Positions 8,748 to 21,444 of a stretch of 32,740 nucleotides of DNA are shown here, piece after piece (within the stretch, counting starts at the first letter, position 1; the number at the start of each line of letters is the position of its first letter). The notes beneath the pieces are model-generated. The model searched no databases, was not told the origin of the DNA, and saw nothing but the letters and a program-made list of their open reading frames with translations. A program made the translations under genes and the position numbers. Source of the DNA: Ardenticatenia bacterium (lineage in GTDB: Bacteria; Chloroflexota; Anaerolineae; Ardenticatenales; Ardenticatenaceae); assembly GCA_030949995.1 (NCBI GenBank), contig JAUZRY010000069.1:1-32740 (forward strand). The letters run 5' to 3'.

Positions 8748-9213
8748 TCAGATGAAGATGATTTGGGCGCCTTCAGCCATCTCCAAGAACTCCAGGGCGC
8801 CCACAATCTCGTCTACTTGGGACACCAGGTCCTCCTTGGTCAACCCCATCATGTCGGCCGCCATGCGGCAGGCGTAGATTTCGGCGCCGGCATCGTGAAT
8901 CATCTCCAGGAACTCCCGCACGGGGGGGCAGGTCGAGCTTCTCCATTTGCTTCTTCATCATGGCTGTGGCCAGGTCGGTGGCGCCAGGGAGAACGCCGGC
9001 CAGTTGGGGCATGTGCATGGCCGGGTTGCCCACCGGCGCGACTTTCAGGTGGTCGACGGTCTTTTCGGCAATGACGTCTAGCCCCCAAAAGGTGAAGAAG
9101 AGCTTGACTTCGATGCCCAACATGCGGGCGGCGTTGGCCAACACGAGGCCCGGGTAGGCCATGTCCAACGTGCCCTTGGAGACGATAATGGCCAGTTTGC
9201 GCTCTTCAGCCAT
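8748..9213 (-). CDS. DsrE/DsrF-like (DrsE_2) sulfur-carrier protein (one frame break)
   Basis: The start at 9213 has GGAGGGCC upstream. The N-terminus KLAIIVSKGTLDMAYPGLV and the segment VKLFFTFWGLDVI are typical of the DrsE_2/peroxiredoxin-like DsrE family. The frame breaks at the G7 run 8922-8928. Deleting one G restores LPPVREFLEMI, then the conserved cysteine segment IYACRMAADMMGL, and a stop at 8748, giving 154 aa, close to the family's usual length. DsrE-type proteins accept and pass on persulfide sulfur through a conserved cysteine, working with TusE/DsrC and rhodanese or TusA partners. Here it is the last gene of the operon with the sulfide-oxidoreductase-like protein, so a role in handling sulfane sulfur from sulfide oxidation is likely. 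Confidence 0.85.
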
Positions 9214-9235
9214 GAGAGGCCCTCCTTTCGCTGTC

Positions 9236-9563
9236 TCAGATGCATCCTCTGGGCTTGCCCAGGCCGGCGATGCGGGCCACCTTCTTGGCCGGCCCCTTGG
9301 GGAAGAGCTGGTAGAGCTCCTTGGTGGGCACGCCGCTCCGCTTGGTGATGGCCCGCAGTGTGGGCGGCTCACCGTGTTCCTCGTAGTAGGCGCGTACAAA
9401 AGTTGATCACGTCCCAGTGGCGGTCAGTGAGCTCGATGCCTTCCTCCCGGGCGATAATGTGGGCGACTTCTGGCGTCCACTCCCTCGGGTCCACGAGGAA
9501 CCCTTCGGGGTCCAACTTCACGTGCACGTCCGACAAGGTTTTGGCCGATGTCACCGTAGTCAT
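9236..9563 (-). CDS. tusE: TusE/DsrC/DsvC-family sulfur relay protein (one frame break)
   Basis: The start at 9563 has GGAGGTGAACTC upstream and overlaps the previous stop by 4 bases (ATGA). The N-terminal LDPEGFLVDPREWTPEVA and middle LTDRHWDVINFVR match the family. The frame breaks at the AAAA run 9398-9401. Removing one base continues to LYQLFPKGPAKKVARIAG and the hallmark C-terminus GLGKPRGCI, for 108 aa. The penultimate cysteine (Cys-A) is present. The position 11 residues before it, where DsrC has its second redox cysteine, is alanine. By family knowledge this makes it TusE-like (sulfur transfer) and not a full DsrC electron/trisulfide carrier. Gene symbol is by family only. Confidence 0.85.
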
Positions 9564-10310
9564 GAGTTCACCTCCCTCTGTCCACCGTCCTGTTGCGTGT
9601 GGTCTTCGGGGGCCATGCCACGCAGGGTGGCCAGGGCGACGGCTAACCCCCGGCGCACTTGTGGGATCGCGCATCAGGCGCACCAGGCTGCGCAAGTCGG
9701 TCGGCATGGCCTCAGCCTCCTGTTCGGCAGCTTGGAGGCTGTGGGTTAGGTTGTTGAGCAGGTGCATCATTTGGGGTTGGGTCAACTGCTTGACGGTGTT
9801 GAGAATGAGCACCACGTGGTCGCCGAGCTGGCGCACGTCCTCGGGCGTGAAGCCGGTGATGATGCGGTCGGCGACGTAGCCCAGTTCCACCAGGAAGGGG
9901 ATGTAGCCCCTCTGGTCAGCCGCTTCGGTCAGCCGCTCCACGTAGCGGTACACGTCGTGCCACACCGGCGCTATGGCGTCGGCCAGGTCCACGAGGTTTT
10001 CCAGAGCCTCCAGCAGGCGGTTGATGTTGTGGACGTTCCAGGCCAGCCTGCGGAGGAGGGTGATCACCTCCTCCTGGTGCAGCACATTCTGCATGTCGGC
10101 AAGCTCTTCGGCCACTGCAACGTACAGGTCACGGACCACGGGCTGAAGGCCGCGGGCCAAGTCTTGGGCGCCAGCCGAGCGGCTGTCAACCTGCTCGACG
10201 GCGGTGTCCAGGCGCGCTGTGATTGTCTCCAGGTGGGTGACCACAGCGTTCAGGCGCTCATCAATGCGTTCTAGGCGTTCTTCAACCGTCGCTGTTGTTC
10301 CAGGGGTCAT
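9560..10310 (-). CDS. DUF1641 protein of the sulfide-oxidoreductase operon (one frame break)
   Basis: A 249-aa, mostly helical soluble protein. The N-terminal third is a heptad-rich coiled coil (ERLERIDERLNAVVTHLETI). The rest is the DUF1641 region, including GFTPEDVRQLGDHVVLIL. It starts at 10310, overlapping the upstream stop by 4 bases, and ends overlapping the tusE-like start by 4 bases. The frame breaks around 9660-9664 (GGG run); restoring it gives MRDPQVRRGLAVALATLRGM, a typical DUF1641 C-terminus. The biochemical function is unknown. In many genomes DUF1641 genes sit next to FAD-dependent sulfide:quinone or formate-linked oxidoreductases, so an accessory or docking role for the neighbouring flavoprotein is the natural inference. 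Confidence 0.8.
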
Positions 10311-11548
10311 GGTGCCACCTCCGTCTCTTTGCCCGTCAAGCTGAATTGGGCCGGAAGGGGCAGCTCGTGACCTCGCAGAAGCACATTCCAGTACATCCAG
10401 TGGAAGAGCAGCTTGCCCCAGTGGTTGATGCGGGATTCGCGCAACAGGGGCATGGGGCCGATGCCCGGCAACGGAAATGTGCCCGGCAATGGCTCCACGT
10501 CGTAGTTGAAGTCGATGAGCACGCCCTTGCCATATCCTGTCTCCACGAAGCAGTTAGCGTGGCCGTCGAAGAGGGGCAGCAGCTCCAGCCCATCCACATA
10601 GCGCCTGAAGTTTTCGACGAAAACGTCCACTTGAAAGTGGACCACGGAGCCGGCCTTGGAGGTGGGCAAGTCCGTGGCATCGCCCAGCACGAAGATGTCA
10701 TCGTACCCCTTGGCCAGCAACGTGTAGCGATCAGTGGGCACGAAGTTGAGCTCGTCGCCCATCTCCGAGCGTGCAATCGCCTCGGCGCCCATGTGGAGGG
10801 GCACAGAGACGAGCAGGTCATACTCCACTTCCTGATCATCGTAGGAGCGCAGCAGGCGCTGGTCAGGGTCTACGTCCATCACGTTGAACTCGGGCACTAC
10901 GTGAATGTGGCGCTCTTCTAGGAGATTGCCGAGCATCTCCGCGGCCTTGGGGCGCGTGAAGGCGCCCGGCAGCGGGGTGGCGTAGATGATTTCCACCCGG
11001 TCGCGCAGGCCACGCTGGGTGAAGTACCAGTCGGCCAGGAAGGCGAACTCCAGTGGTGCCACAGGGCACTTGATAGGCATCTCCACCACGTTGATCACCA
11101 GGCGCCCCTTGCGAAAGGCGCGCAGGGCGCGGGACAGGGCGACGGCCCCCTCGAAGTCGTAAAACGTGTGAATGGAGCGGTGCCACTCGTGTTCGGCAAG
11201 CCCTGGGGTCTCCTCGGGGTGAATGCCGGCGCCGGTGGCCACAATCAGCACGTCGTAGGGCACCCGGCGCCCGCCCACGAGTTCGACGTGCTTGTGATCA
11301 GGACGAATGCGCTCCACCTCGGCAAAGAGCACCTCGGCCCCTGTGGGTAGGTAGTAGCGCTTAGGGCGCACGATCTCGTCGGGCCGGTAGATGCCAAAGG
11401 GGAGCAGCAGGAAGCCTGGCTGATAATAATGCTCCCGGGTGGCGTCGATGAGAGTCAGGTGCCATTCGTCCCACTCGGGCAACTTGACCAGCCGGTTGGC
11501 CAACATGGTGCCGGCCGTGCCGGCGCCGAGAATGACGAGGCGTTTCAT
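10307..11548 (-). CDS. Sulfide:quinone oxidoreductase-like FAD-dependent oxidoreductase
   Basis: A 413-aa flavoprotein of the pyridine nucleotide-disulfide reductase superfamily. It has the N-terminal FAD-binding LGAGTAGTMLANRL, the mid IVATGAG motif and the C-terminal FAD motif VLGDATDLPTSKAG. It has exactly two cysteines, Cys161 in the SQR-typical KCPVAPLEF and Cys333. These match the two cysteines that carry polysulfide in sulfide:quinone oxidoreductases, while the third (Cys128 in well-studied enzymes) is absent. The C-terminal NHWGKLLFHWMYWNVLL is an amphipathic segment suited to membrane and quinone docking. The start at 11548 has GGGAGGA upstream. It is the first gene of the sulfur operon. 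Expected reaction: sulfide to polysulfide or sulfur with quinone reduction. The exact SQR type is not assigned. Confidence 0.85.
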   Translation of the reverse strand: MKRLVILGAGTAGTMLANRLVKLPEWDEWHLTLIDATREHYYQPGFLLLPFGIYRPDEIVRPKRYYLPTGAEVLFAEVERIRPDHKHVELVGGRRVPYDVLIVATGAGIHPEETPGLAEHEWHRSIHTFYDFEGAVALSRALRAFRKGRLVINVVEMPIKCPVAPLEFAFLADWYFTQRGLRDRVEIIYATPLPGAFTRPKAAEMLGNLLEERHIHVVPEFNVMDVDPDQRLLRSYDDQEVEYDLLVSVPLHMGAEAIARSEMGDELNFVPTDRYTLLAKGYDDIFVLGDATDLPTSKAGSVVHFQVDVFVENFRRYVDGLELLPLFDGHANCFVETGYGKGVLIDFNYDVEPLPGTFPLPGIGPMPLLRESRINHWGKLLFHWMYWNVLLRGHELPLPAQFSLTGKETEVAP

Positions 11549-11610
11549 GGGTGTCCTCCCGCCGAAAGTCGGCGTCTTTCCCTATACTCCGTACCAGTAT
11601 GTTCACCTGT

Positions 11611-11616
11611 AGTATA
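11611..11616 (-). promoter_or_regulatory. Possible -10 box of the sulfur operon
   Basis: TATACT on the minus strand, 63 bases before the start codon. The hexamer 17 bases upstream (TGCTCA) is a poor -35, so an activator may be needed. A perfect 6-bp hairpin CGCCGA/TCGGCG lies just before the ribosome binding site (about 11564-11578). Confidence 0.3.
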
Positions 11617-11660
11617 CCCGCCATTTGGCCATGTGAGCAGTGGGAGACGTCACCTCATGA

Positions 11661-13877
<2,217 letters not shown>

Positions 13878-13971
13878 CGTCGCCCCGAGGTTGGGGTAGC
13901 TCGGCGAGGAAGTGGCGTGGGCATGAGTTCGCCTACGCGGAACGGTCAAACAGCCCGTGATTGGGCCCACG

Positions 13972-15634
<1,663 letters not shown>

Positions 15635-15657
15635 TTATCCCTGAACCTCCTCTGGCG

Positions 15658-17631
15658 TCAAATCCCTGCTCCGGCCTTCTCGCACGCTTCGGTGTTGAAA
15701 CGCCACACTTGAGCCTTGCCCTGGCGGAAGAGGAGCTCGAAGTCCGGGTTGTCGGTCAGCCAGGCTTCTGGGATGAGAGGGGTGGCGCCAAAGCCCACTT
15801 GGCCGCGCCGTTCGCCCAGGTAGATATGAGTGACCTGCGCCCGGCACATGAGTTCCCGGAGACGGGTTGGATCGCCGCCGCTGGCGCGCACGTCGATCTC
15901 GAGTTGACGAAAGGCCTCTCTGTTCACGCCCGGCGCCAGCCGTTCCACGGCGTAGAGGAGAGGAGGAACCGTGTTGGCTCGTTGAGTGTAGAGTGGCAGC
16001 CACCAGCCGGCATCGGAGCCCACGACCACGGAGTCGTTGTAAGCCAGAAAGCCGTTGACGAGGAAGCGGGCATCAGGGGGGATGTTGGACCGAATCCACT
16101 CGAAGGCTGCCAAGTCAGAGGGCGTGATCATTTGGAAGAAAGGGTCCACAATGCGGGCTTGGCGCACGCTGCCCCACGCGAGCAGGACGCAGAGGAGGAG
16201 GCCACCGGCCACACGGCCGGCGAAGTGGCCTTGGAGCCGCGTCCACACGGCACCGGACAGCCACCCCAGGGTGACGGCTACGGGCATGTAGAGGGCAATC
16301 ACCAGGGCGAAGTTGGTGATAAGGCCGGCTCCGGGCAAGCCCACCACAAACGGGTTCGTGAGGACAAAGGTGAAAAGCGACCATAGGAGCAGGGGCACGG
16401 CTACCTTGGGGCGCCATCGGAAGGCCAGCAGGAGGGCCAAGGTGCCTAAGGCGAGCAGGAGAAGGGGGAAGAAGTTGCCCACCTGACCCCAAATCTGAAT
16501 TTCTGCGCGGGCAGATGGCAGGGTGCTGCTGGTGGAGCGGGCGACCAAAGTGACCAGTCGCCCGGTGCGCACGTGCCACATCCAAGGGGCTACCAGGAGC
16601 ACGGCCGCAAGAGAGGCAACGGCAAAGCCAATCGCCCGGCGGACCCAATCCACGACCTGATGGCGCCACGTCCACAGGCTCCACAGGCCCCAAGCGGCCG
16701 CGCCAGCCACGGCGAAGAGCACGACCCGATAATGGGTGATGGCGAGTCCGGCAAGGGCAACGATGAGGAGTATGGCCGTTGAGGGACGAGGGCGCTCCGA
16801 GCGCTCCCACCAGGCGTCGAAGAGCCAGAGCACGGTGGGCAGGATGGTCTGGCCGGCCAATTGGGTGTACCGCCCCCAGTTGACATAAAATGCGGGCATG
16901 GGGGAGAGGAGACCGGCCACGGCCACGCCGACGACGCCGGCCACACGGGAGCCGGACAGGCGCACGATGAGTGGGTAGAGAGAGGCCACGGCAAGGGTGT
17001 TCAGCACTTGGGCGCCGACAAGCACGGCCAAGGGGGCCGGCAGGCCGACGACCCAAGCCCAGACAGCCATCAGGGTGTGGAAGCCGAAGTGGTAGGTCAG
17101 GCTGCGGATGGGAGCGTAGCCGTTCCAGTCCTGGAAGAGTCCTCGGTTATCCAGAATGAGCTGCACAATGAAGGTGTGCTGAACCGAATCCCCCCAAGCG
17201 GGAGCGCTCATGAACCGAATGGCCCAGAGGCGGGTGAAGAAGATCAGGGCCATGATCCCCCAGAAGACTATAGCAAGGGCGTGTGCCCGATGGGGGCGCC
17301 AGGTGCGCGTTATCTGCCACAGGCGCTCCGGGTGTAGATGATGGCGGTACATCCACAGGATGGCAATGGTACTAGCGCTGCCGAGGCCATAGGCCACCAC
17401 AGGGCCCAGTGGCAGGCCGAGAAGGTAGAGCCACAGGAAGAAGAGGGGATAAAGCGCCACGCTGAAACCGATAGCAAGCCCTAGGCGCTCTTCACGGGGG
17501 AGGCCGTTGGGTCGCCACCAAGTAAGCAGGGCAAATCCCGGGGCCACATAGAGCACCAGGGCCAAGACGGCGTACTTCAGGGCCGGCAGGCCAAAGGCGA
17601 CGAGGTCGCTGAACCTGAAGGTGTCGGTCAC
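15658..17631 (-). CDS. Large polytopic membrane protein, GT-C/DUF6541-like layout
   Basis: About 657 aa. Roughly 12-13 hydrophobic helices lie between residues 10 and 470, followed by a soluble C-terminal domain of about 170 residues (IRSNIPPDARFLVNGF onward). An acidic/aromatic loop after the first helices (APAWGDSVQHTFIVQLILDN) resembles the first periplasmic loop of GT-C glycosyltransferases, which carries an acidic catalytic residue. It may transfer sugars from a lipid-phosphate donor to an exported glycan, but I cannot name the family confidently. The start is uncertain: GTG 17631 is the first plausible codon past the upstream stop (10 bases away), with no Shine-Dalgarno sequence; translation may be coupled to the epimerase gene. 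Confidence 0.65.
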   Translation of the reverse strand: MTDTFRFSDLVAFGLPALKYAVLALVLYVAPGFALLTWWRPNGLPREERLGLAIGFSVALYPLFFLWLYLLGLPLGPVVAYGLGSASTIAILWMYRHHLHPERLWQITRTWRPHRAHALAIVFWGIMALIFFTRLWAIRFMSAPAWGDSVQHTFIVQLILDNRGLFQDWNGYAPIRSLTYHFGFHTLMAVWAWVVGLPAPLAVLVGAQVLNTLAVASLYPLIVRLSGSRVAGVVGVAVAGLLSPMPAFYVNWGRYTQLAGQTILPTVLWLFDAWWERSERPRPSTAILLIVALAGLAITHYRVVLFAVAGAAAWGLWSLWTWRHQVVDWVRRAIGFAVASLAAVLLVAPWMWHVRTGRLVTLVARSTSSTLPSARAEIQIWGQVGNFFPLLLLALGTLALLLAFRWRPKVAVPLLLWSLFTFVLTNPFVVGLPGAGLITNFALVIALYMPVAVTLGWLSGAVWTRLQGHFAGRVAGGLLLCVLLAWGSVRQARIVDPFFQMITPSDLAAFEWIRSNIPPDARFLVNGFLAYNDSVVVGSDAGWWLPLYTQRANTVPPLLYAVERLAPGVNREAFRQLEIDVRASGGDPTRLRELMCRAQVTHIYLGERRGQVGFGATPLIPEAWLTDNPDFELLFRQGKAQVWRFNTEACEKAGAGI

Positions 17632-17641
17632 AGTGGATGGG

Positions 17642-18673
17642 TTACAGGTGATCGAACAGGTGAAGGTTGTCTCGGACCCACTCGAAGAGCTGGCGCACGC
17701 CTGCTCTGACAGGAGTACGTGGCTTCCACCCCAATTCGCGTTCTGCCTTGCGGATGTCGCTGATGTAGACGTGCTGATCACCAGGCCGCCAGTCGGCGTA
17801 GTTCACGGGGACCGGGCGGCCGAACAGTTCTTCCAACATGGGACCGAATTCGGCCCACACGCTAAGCGTGTGGTGTGGCCCGCCGCCGATGTTGTAGATC
17901 TGGCCGGCTGCCATATCGATGTGCTCCACAGCGGCATCGTATACGTCCAGGAGGTCCTCGATGAAGAGCACGTCACGCACTTGCTTGCCGTCCCCGTAAA
18001 TGGTGATGGGGCGTTCCTTGAGAGCAGCAACGATGAACCAGGCCAGCCAGCCTTGGTCTTCGAGGCCGAACTGGCGGGGGCCATAGACACATGATTGGCG
18101 CATGACAACGGTTTTGAGCCCGTAGATGCGGGCATAATCCCGGGTGTACTGATCGCCGGCGCCTTTAGAACAGGCATAGGGGGAGTGGAAGTCGAGGGGG
18201 AACGTTTCGGAGATGCCGTGTTCTAAGTCGGCGTATCGGTAGCGGGTGGCCTCTTCCACGATGGGGACGTGTTCCAGGCGACCGTAGACTTTGTTCGTGC
18301 TGGCATACATGACGATCGGGTCGTCACCCACGTGACGTGCGGCCTCCAACACGTTGAGGGTACCCAGCGCGTTCTCCTCGAAGTCCTTTCTGGGGTTGTG
18401 GACCGAGGCCGTCACGGCGACCTGACCGGCCAAGTGGTACACGCGCTGGACACCCTCTGTAGCCCTGCGGAGGGTATCAAAATCGCGCACGTCGGCGGCC
18501 ACAAGCTGAAAAGCACCGAAGCCGTGAGTGGCAACCAGCCAGTCCACATTTCGCAGGCACCCTGGCCGTGACATGTTGTCGTAGATGATCACCTCATGGC
18601 CTTGTCCAATGAGCCTGGAGGCCAAGTTGGAGCCAATAAACCCCGCTCCACCGGTCACGAGTGCACGGGCCAT
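17642..18673 (-). CDS. NAD-dependent SDR epimerase, CDP-paratose 2-epimerase (RfbE/TyvE)-like
   Basis: A 343-aa extended short-chain dehydrogenase. It has the Rossmann motif GGAGFIGSNLA at residues 8-18, YHLAGQVAVTASV, and the catalytic Tyr-x-x-x-Lys in SPYACSKGAGDQYTRDYARI. The segments YDNMSRPGCLRNVDWL, RQSCVYGPRQFG and EDQGWLAWF are those I associate with CDP-paratose/CDP-tyvelose 2-epimerases. The start at 18673 has AAGGAGA 6 bases upstream. A consensus promoter lies at 18769-18796. The enzyme interconverts nucleotide-activated deoxyhexoses for surface polysaccharide. However, I see no other CDP-deoxysugar synthesis genes in the window, so another nucleotide-sugar substrate is possible. 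Confidence 0.82.
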   Translation of the reverse strand: MARALVTGGAGFIGSNLASRLIGQGHEVIIYDNMSRPGCLRNVDWLVATHGFGAFQLVAADVRDFDTLRRATEGVQRVYHLAGQVAVTASVHNPRKDFEENALGTLNVLEAARHVGDDPIVMYASTNKVYGRLEHVPIVEEATRYRYADLEHGISETFPLDFHSPYACSKGAGDQYTRDYARIYGLKTVVMRQSCVYGPRQFGLEDQGWLAWFIVAALKERPITIYGDGKQVRDVLFIEDLLDVYDAAVEHIDMAAGQIYNIGGGPHHTLSVWAEFGPMLEELFGRPVPVNYADWRPGDQHVYISDIRKAERELGWKPRTPVRAGVRQLFEWVRDNLHLFDHL

Positions 18674-18768
18674 GGTTATCTCCTTCGATAGCTTGTGCAG
18701 AAGTGATGCATAGCTGTTCAGAATGCCCCTTTTGGATGAGGTGACTCCGGAGCATATAGAGTGTATCA

Positions 18769-18796
18769 AGTATATCACAAAGGGAACAGGTGTCAA
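18769..18796 (-). promoter_or_regulatory. Consensus sigma-70 promoter of the epimerase operon
   Basis: Read on the minus strand: TTGACA (-35, 18791-18796, perfect), 16-base spacer, TATACT (-10, 18769-18774, five of six). It is about 95 bases before the epimerase start and separates this unit from the glycosyltransferase genes upstream. Confidence 0.8.
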
Positions 18797-18897
18797 TTTG
18801 GAATAAAAGTATGAAAGGATACAACGATGTGGTGGATAGATGTGCTATCTATATTTCATTCGGTCACATCAAGAAGTGTTGTGGTTCACTCCGAAAA

Positions 18898-20157
18898 TCA
18901 GCGTGGTCGAGCAGCAGATTGGTTGTAGAGGTCTTCCAATCGATCGACATGCTGTTCGATAGTCATCGGCGGACTCACGGATAATGCCAACTGTTTCCAG
19001 AAATGAGGATAACTGACTAGGCGTTGAAGTGTTTCCTGCCAGGCATGAACGTCACCAGGAGTCACCAGGAGGCCGTTTATTCCATCGTGTACTACTTCTG
19101 CAAGTGCTCCTATCTTCGAAGCAACCACTGGAAGGCCAACGGCAAAAGCTTCGTGTGCAATGAGCGAGAAGGTCTCATACCATAGGGAAGGGATGAGCAC
19201 TGTGTTGATGTGGTTGAGAAGGTTCCACACTTCTTGATAGCTGAGTTTTCCCATAAATTGCACGTTGTGTGGCGCGCGTTCGCGCAAATAGGCTGCATAT
19301 GTGGGATCGGGTGTTTCATCCCCGGCAATCCATAATTCGGCTGGACCGTGTATGTTTCGGAACGCCTCGATGATCACATGTACTCCCTTTTGCCAAGCGA
19401 GGCCTCCGATATAGGCGAATCGCATTGATTTAGGTTCCGTGTAGGAGATCCTTGATCGCAAGTTCAATGCCCCAGGAATCTCTATTCCGTGAGGAATGAC
19501 AGTAATATGATCTTCGGGAATGCCTTGCATTACATACTGCCTGAGGACGAATTGAGAAGGCGCAATCAGTTGATCCGCCTCTCGCAATATCCAGAACAGT
19601 TTGTGATTGCGGAGTGCAAATACTCCTGCTAATACAGGTATCACAATATTCCATCCCTTGTGATAACCTGCTCGTGTGAGGCCACAGCGGGCACAGTTAA
19701 TATACATTCGTGGGCCATCGCATATGTGTCCTTTGTAGTTCGTTAACAGTTGGGCGTTTGCACAGACCCACCAGTAGTCATGTAGGGTGATGAAAAGTGG
19801 AAGTCCATGAGATCGAATGTGTCGAATTAATAATTCCGGTAATCCCATCAAGTGTTGGACATGTACAAGATCGGGTTGCACCTCATGAAGAACTCGTTCA
19901 AAGAGGCGGGCTATAGGTTGTTGTCTGAACACAGAGAAAAAACGTCTGGTAGGATGTAGTATTCCATCCCAGACTGAGTAGAGTTGGATGTTCTTCTCTG
20001 AGGACGTGTGCCATCCTAATCCTGGCCTGCTTTGACGGTAAAAGATGGTCACTCTATGTCCGCGTCGAGCCAATTCACGGCTCACTGCTTGGGTATACCG
20101 CTCAGTACCCCCAACATGTTCTGGTACATATTGGTGAATAATGTACAAAATACGCAT
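18898..20157 (-). CDS. GT4-family glycosyltransferase
   Basis: 419 aa, GT-B fold. The N-terminal donor loop is typical (HQYVPEHVGGTERYTQAVS). The C-terminal Rossmann half has FAYIGGLAWQKGVHVIIEAF and the retaining-transferase E-x7-E motif within WYETFSLIAHEAFAVGLPVV. A cysteine-rich middle loop (WWVCANAQLL, ICDG, NCARCG) is seen in a subgroup of these enzymes and may bind metal. It transfers a sugar from a nucleotide donor to a growing surface glycan on the cytoplasmic face. It starts at 20157, 12 bases after the next gene's stop, with a weak ribosome binding site. It is AT-richer than genes below 18.6 kb. Donor and acceptor are unknown. Confidence 0.9.
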   Translation of the reverse strand: MRILYIIHQYVPEHVGGTERYTQAVSRELARRGHRVTIFYRQSRPGLGWHTSSEKNIQLYSVWDGILHPTRRFFSVFRQQPIARLFERVLHEVQPDLVHVQHLMGLPELLIRHIRSHGLPLFITLHDYWWVCANAQLLTNYKGHICDGPRMYINCARCGLTRAGYHKGWNIVIPVLAGVFALRNHKLFWILREADQLIAPSQFVLRQYVMQGIPEDHITVIPHGIEIPGALNLRSRISYTEPKSMRFAYIGGLAWQKGVHVIIEAFRNIHGPAELWIAGDETPDPTYAAYLRERAPHNVQFMGKLSYQEVWNLLNHINTVLIPSLWYETFSLIAHEAFAVGLPVVASKIGALAEVVHDGINGLLVTPGDVHAWQETLQRLVSYPHFWKQLALSVSPPMTIEQHVDRLEDLYNQSAARPR

Positions 20158-20169
20158 AGGTAGGTGGTG

Positions 20170-21441
20170 TTAGTGTCCTGTTAGATTCATGTAGAGGTTT
20201 TTTATTAATCGGTATTTCTTCTCCCATGTGTGTTGTTGGTACACTTTTTGTTTTCCATATGCTCCCATTGTATCTCTCTTTTCAGGATGGTCTAATAAAT
20301 ATGCAATAGCTTCTGCCAACGCAGATACATTCCCAAAGGGCACGAGCAATCCATCTCGTCCGTGTTCTATAACGTCGTCAATGCCCCAAGCTCTGGCACC
20401 AATCACGGGCTTTCGGTAAAGCCATGCCTCAAGGTAAATGATGCCAAAAGAGTCAGTCCGTGATGGCATCACTACGATGTCAGCAGCATCCAGCAAATCT
20501 CGCTTCTCCTCGTCCGTAATTGGCCCCAATATTCGTAGGCGTTGTTGGTCTTTAGTTGGTAGTTCTTGAAAAAAATTTCGAAATTCTTCTAAAATAGTGC
20601 CTGCTAGTACCAATTCGACTTCACGGCCAGATTGCCACAGTACTCGAACTGCTTCTACTAAGTGAAAAGCACCTTTGTCGTAGGACATGGAAGAGAGGAA
20701 GAGGATTAAAGGGCCTTGAATATTATGACGTTTTCTGAACCGTGTACCGTTTCCTCCCAGAGTGTCTTCTGGATTCACTCCCGGGCTTACAATCAGGATT
20801 TGGTCTGGGGAGACACCATGCTGTTGATAAAAAGCTCGTTCAGTAGGGGTCTGGACAATTACTGTGTCGCTTTCACGAACTAAAGCAATCTGATGCCGCA
20901 TGGTATAGAAGCGGCTTACCGGGTCATTTCCCGGTTTGGTACCTGCCCCTAAATGCGTAAGAGGATAGATCACAAAGGGAATGCCACGGCGGCGGGCGAA
21001 GCGAAGGCCGGCTTCCAGCAACGCCTCAAAGCAGATAGTCATACCGGCTACCAAGTCAAAGGATTCCTCCGTCTGCTCCAGCCATCGCCAGAGGTCGGGA
21101 ACCCAAGGGGTGAACCGGGAGAGACGCTGGCTCAATCCGACAGGGGGGAAGTACGACATCGACAGTATCCAGAGCAGCCTCCGCCAAGCGGGGTAGGCCA
21201 GTTGGGGGAAGGGGAGATGGCGAACCGGGAATCGGCGGATTCGCACGCCATCTTTCCACTCTTCAGTTACTTGGATCCGGCGGCGGGAGGGGTTCCAGAA
21301 GAGATCAACATCCAGCGCATCAGTGGTCGCGACTGTGACCTGATGGCCCTCGTTGGCTAGGCGTTCGGAAATTTCGCCCAAGTGGACCTCCGCTCCGCCG
21401 AGGGCAGGCCAGTAACGCTGGATGATGTGGAGGACGCGCAC
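20170..21441 (-). CDS. GT4-family glycosyltransferase (GTG start)
   Basis: 423 aa, GT-B fold. The N-terminus is IIQRYWPALGGAEVHLGEIS. The C-terminal half has ILFLSSMSYDKGAFHLVEAV and the E-x7-E region, with aspartate in place of the usual first residue context (PSRTDSFGIIYLEAWLYRKP, where the acidic residues are D and E). Substitution at the first position occurs in some GT4 enzymes. GTG 21441 is used, 3 bases after the stop of the coiled-coil gene, suggesting coupling. Likely part of the same glycan assembly line as its neighbours; donor unknown. Confidence 0.9.
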   Translation of the reverse strand: MRVLHIIQRYWPALGGAEVHLGEISERLANEGHQVTVATTDALDVDLFWNPSRRRIQVTEEWKDGVRIRRFPVRHLPFPQLAYPAWRRLLWILSMSYFPPVGLSQRLSRFTPWVPDLWRWLEQTEESFDLVAGMTICFEALLEAGLRFARRRGIPFVIYPLTHLGAGTKPGNDPVSRFYTMRHQIALVRESDTVIVQTPTERAFYQQHGVSPDQILIVSPGVNPEDTLGGNGTRFRKRHNIQGPLILFLSSMSYDKGAFHLVEAVRVLWQSGREVELVLAGTILEEFRNFFQELPTKDQQRLRILGPITDEEKRDLLDAADIVVMPSRTDSFGIIYLEAWLYRKPVIGARAWGIDDVIEHGRDGLLVPFGNVSALAEAIAYLLDHPEKRDTMGAYGKQKVYQQHTWEKKYRLIKNLYMNLTGH

Positions 21442-21444
21442 TTG

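Noticed and set aside
13878-13971. Bidirectional terminator between ligA and the alpha-glucosidase gene
   Set aside because: Only a 4-bp CCCC/GGGG stem and a distant CGTGGGC/GCCCACG pair with a long loop and no T-run; too weak to call.
18790-18984. Short plus-strand frame between the epimerase and the first glycosyltransferase
   Set aside because: Overlaps a consensus minus-strand promoter and the 3' end of a real gene; no ribosome binding site or recognisable content.
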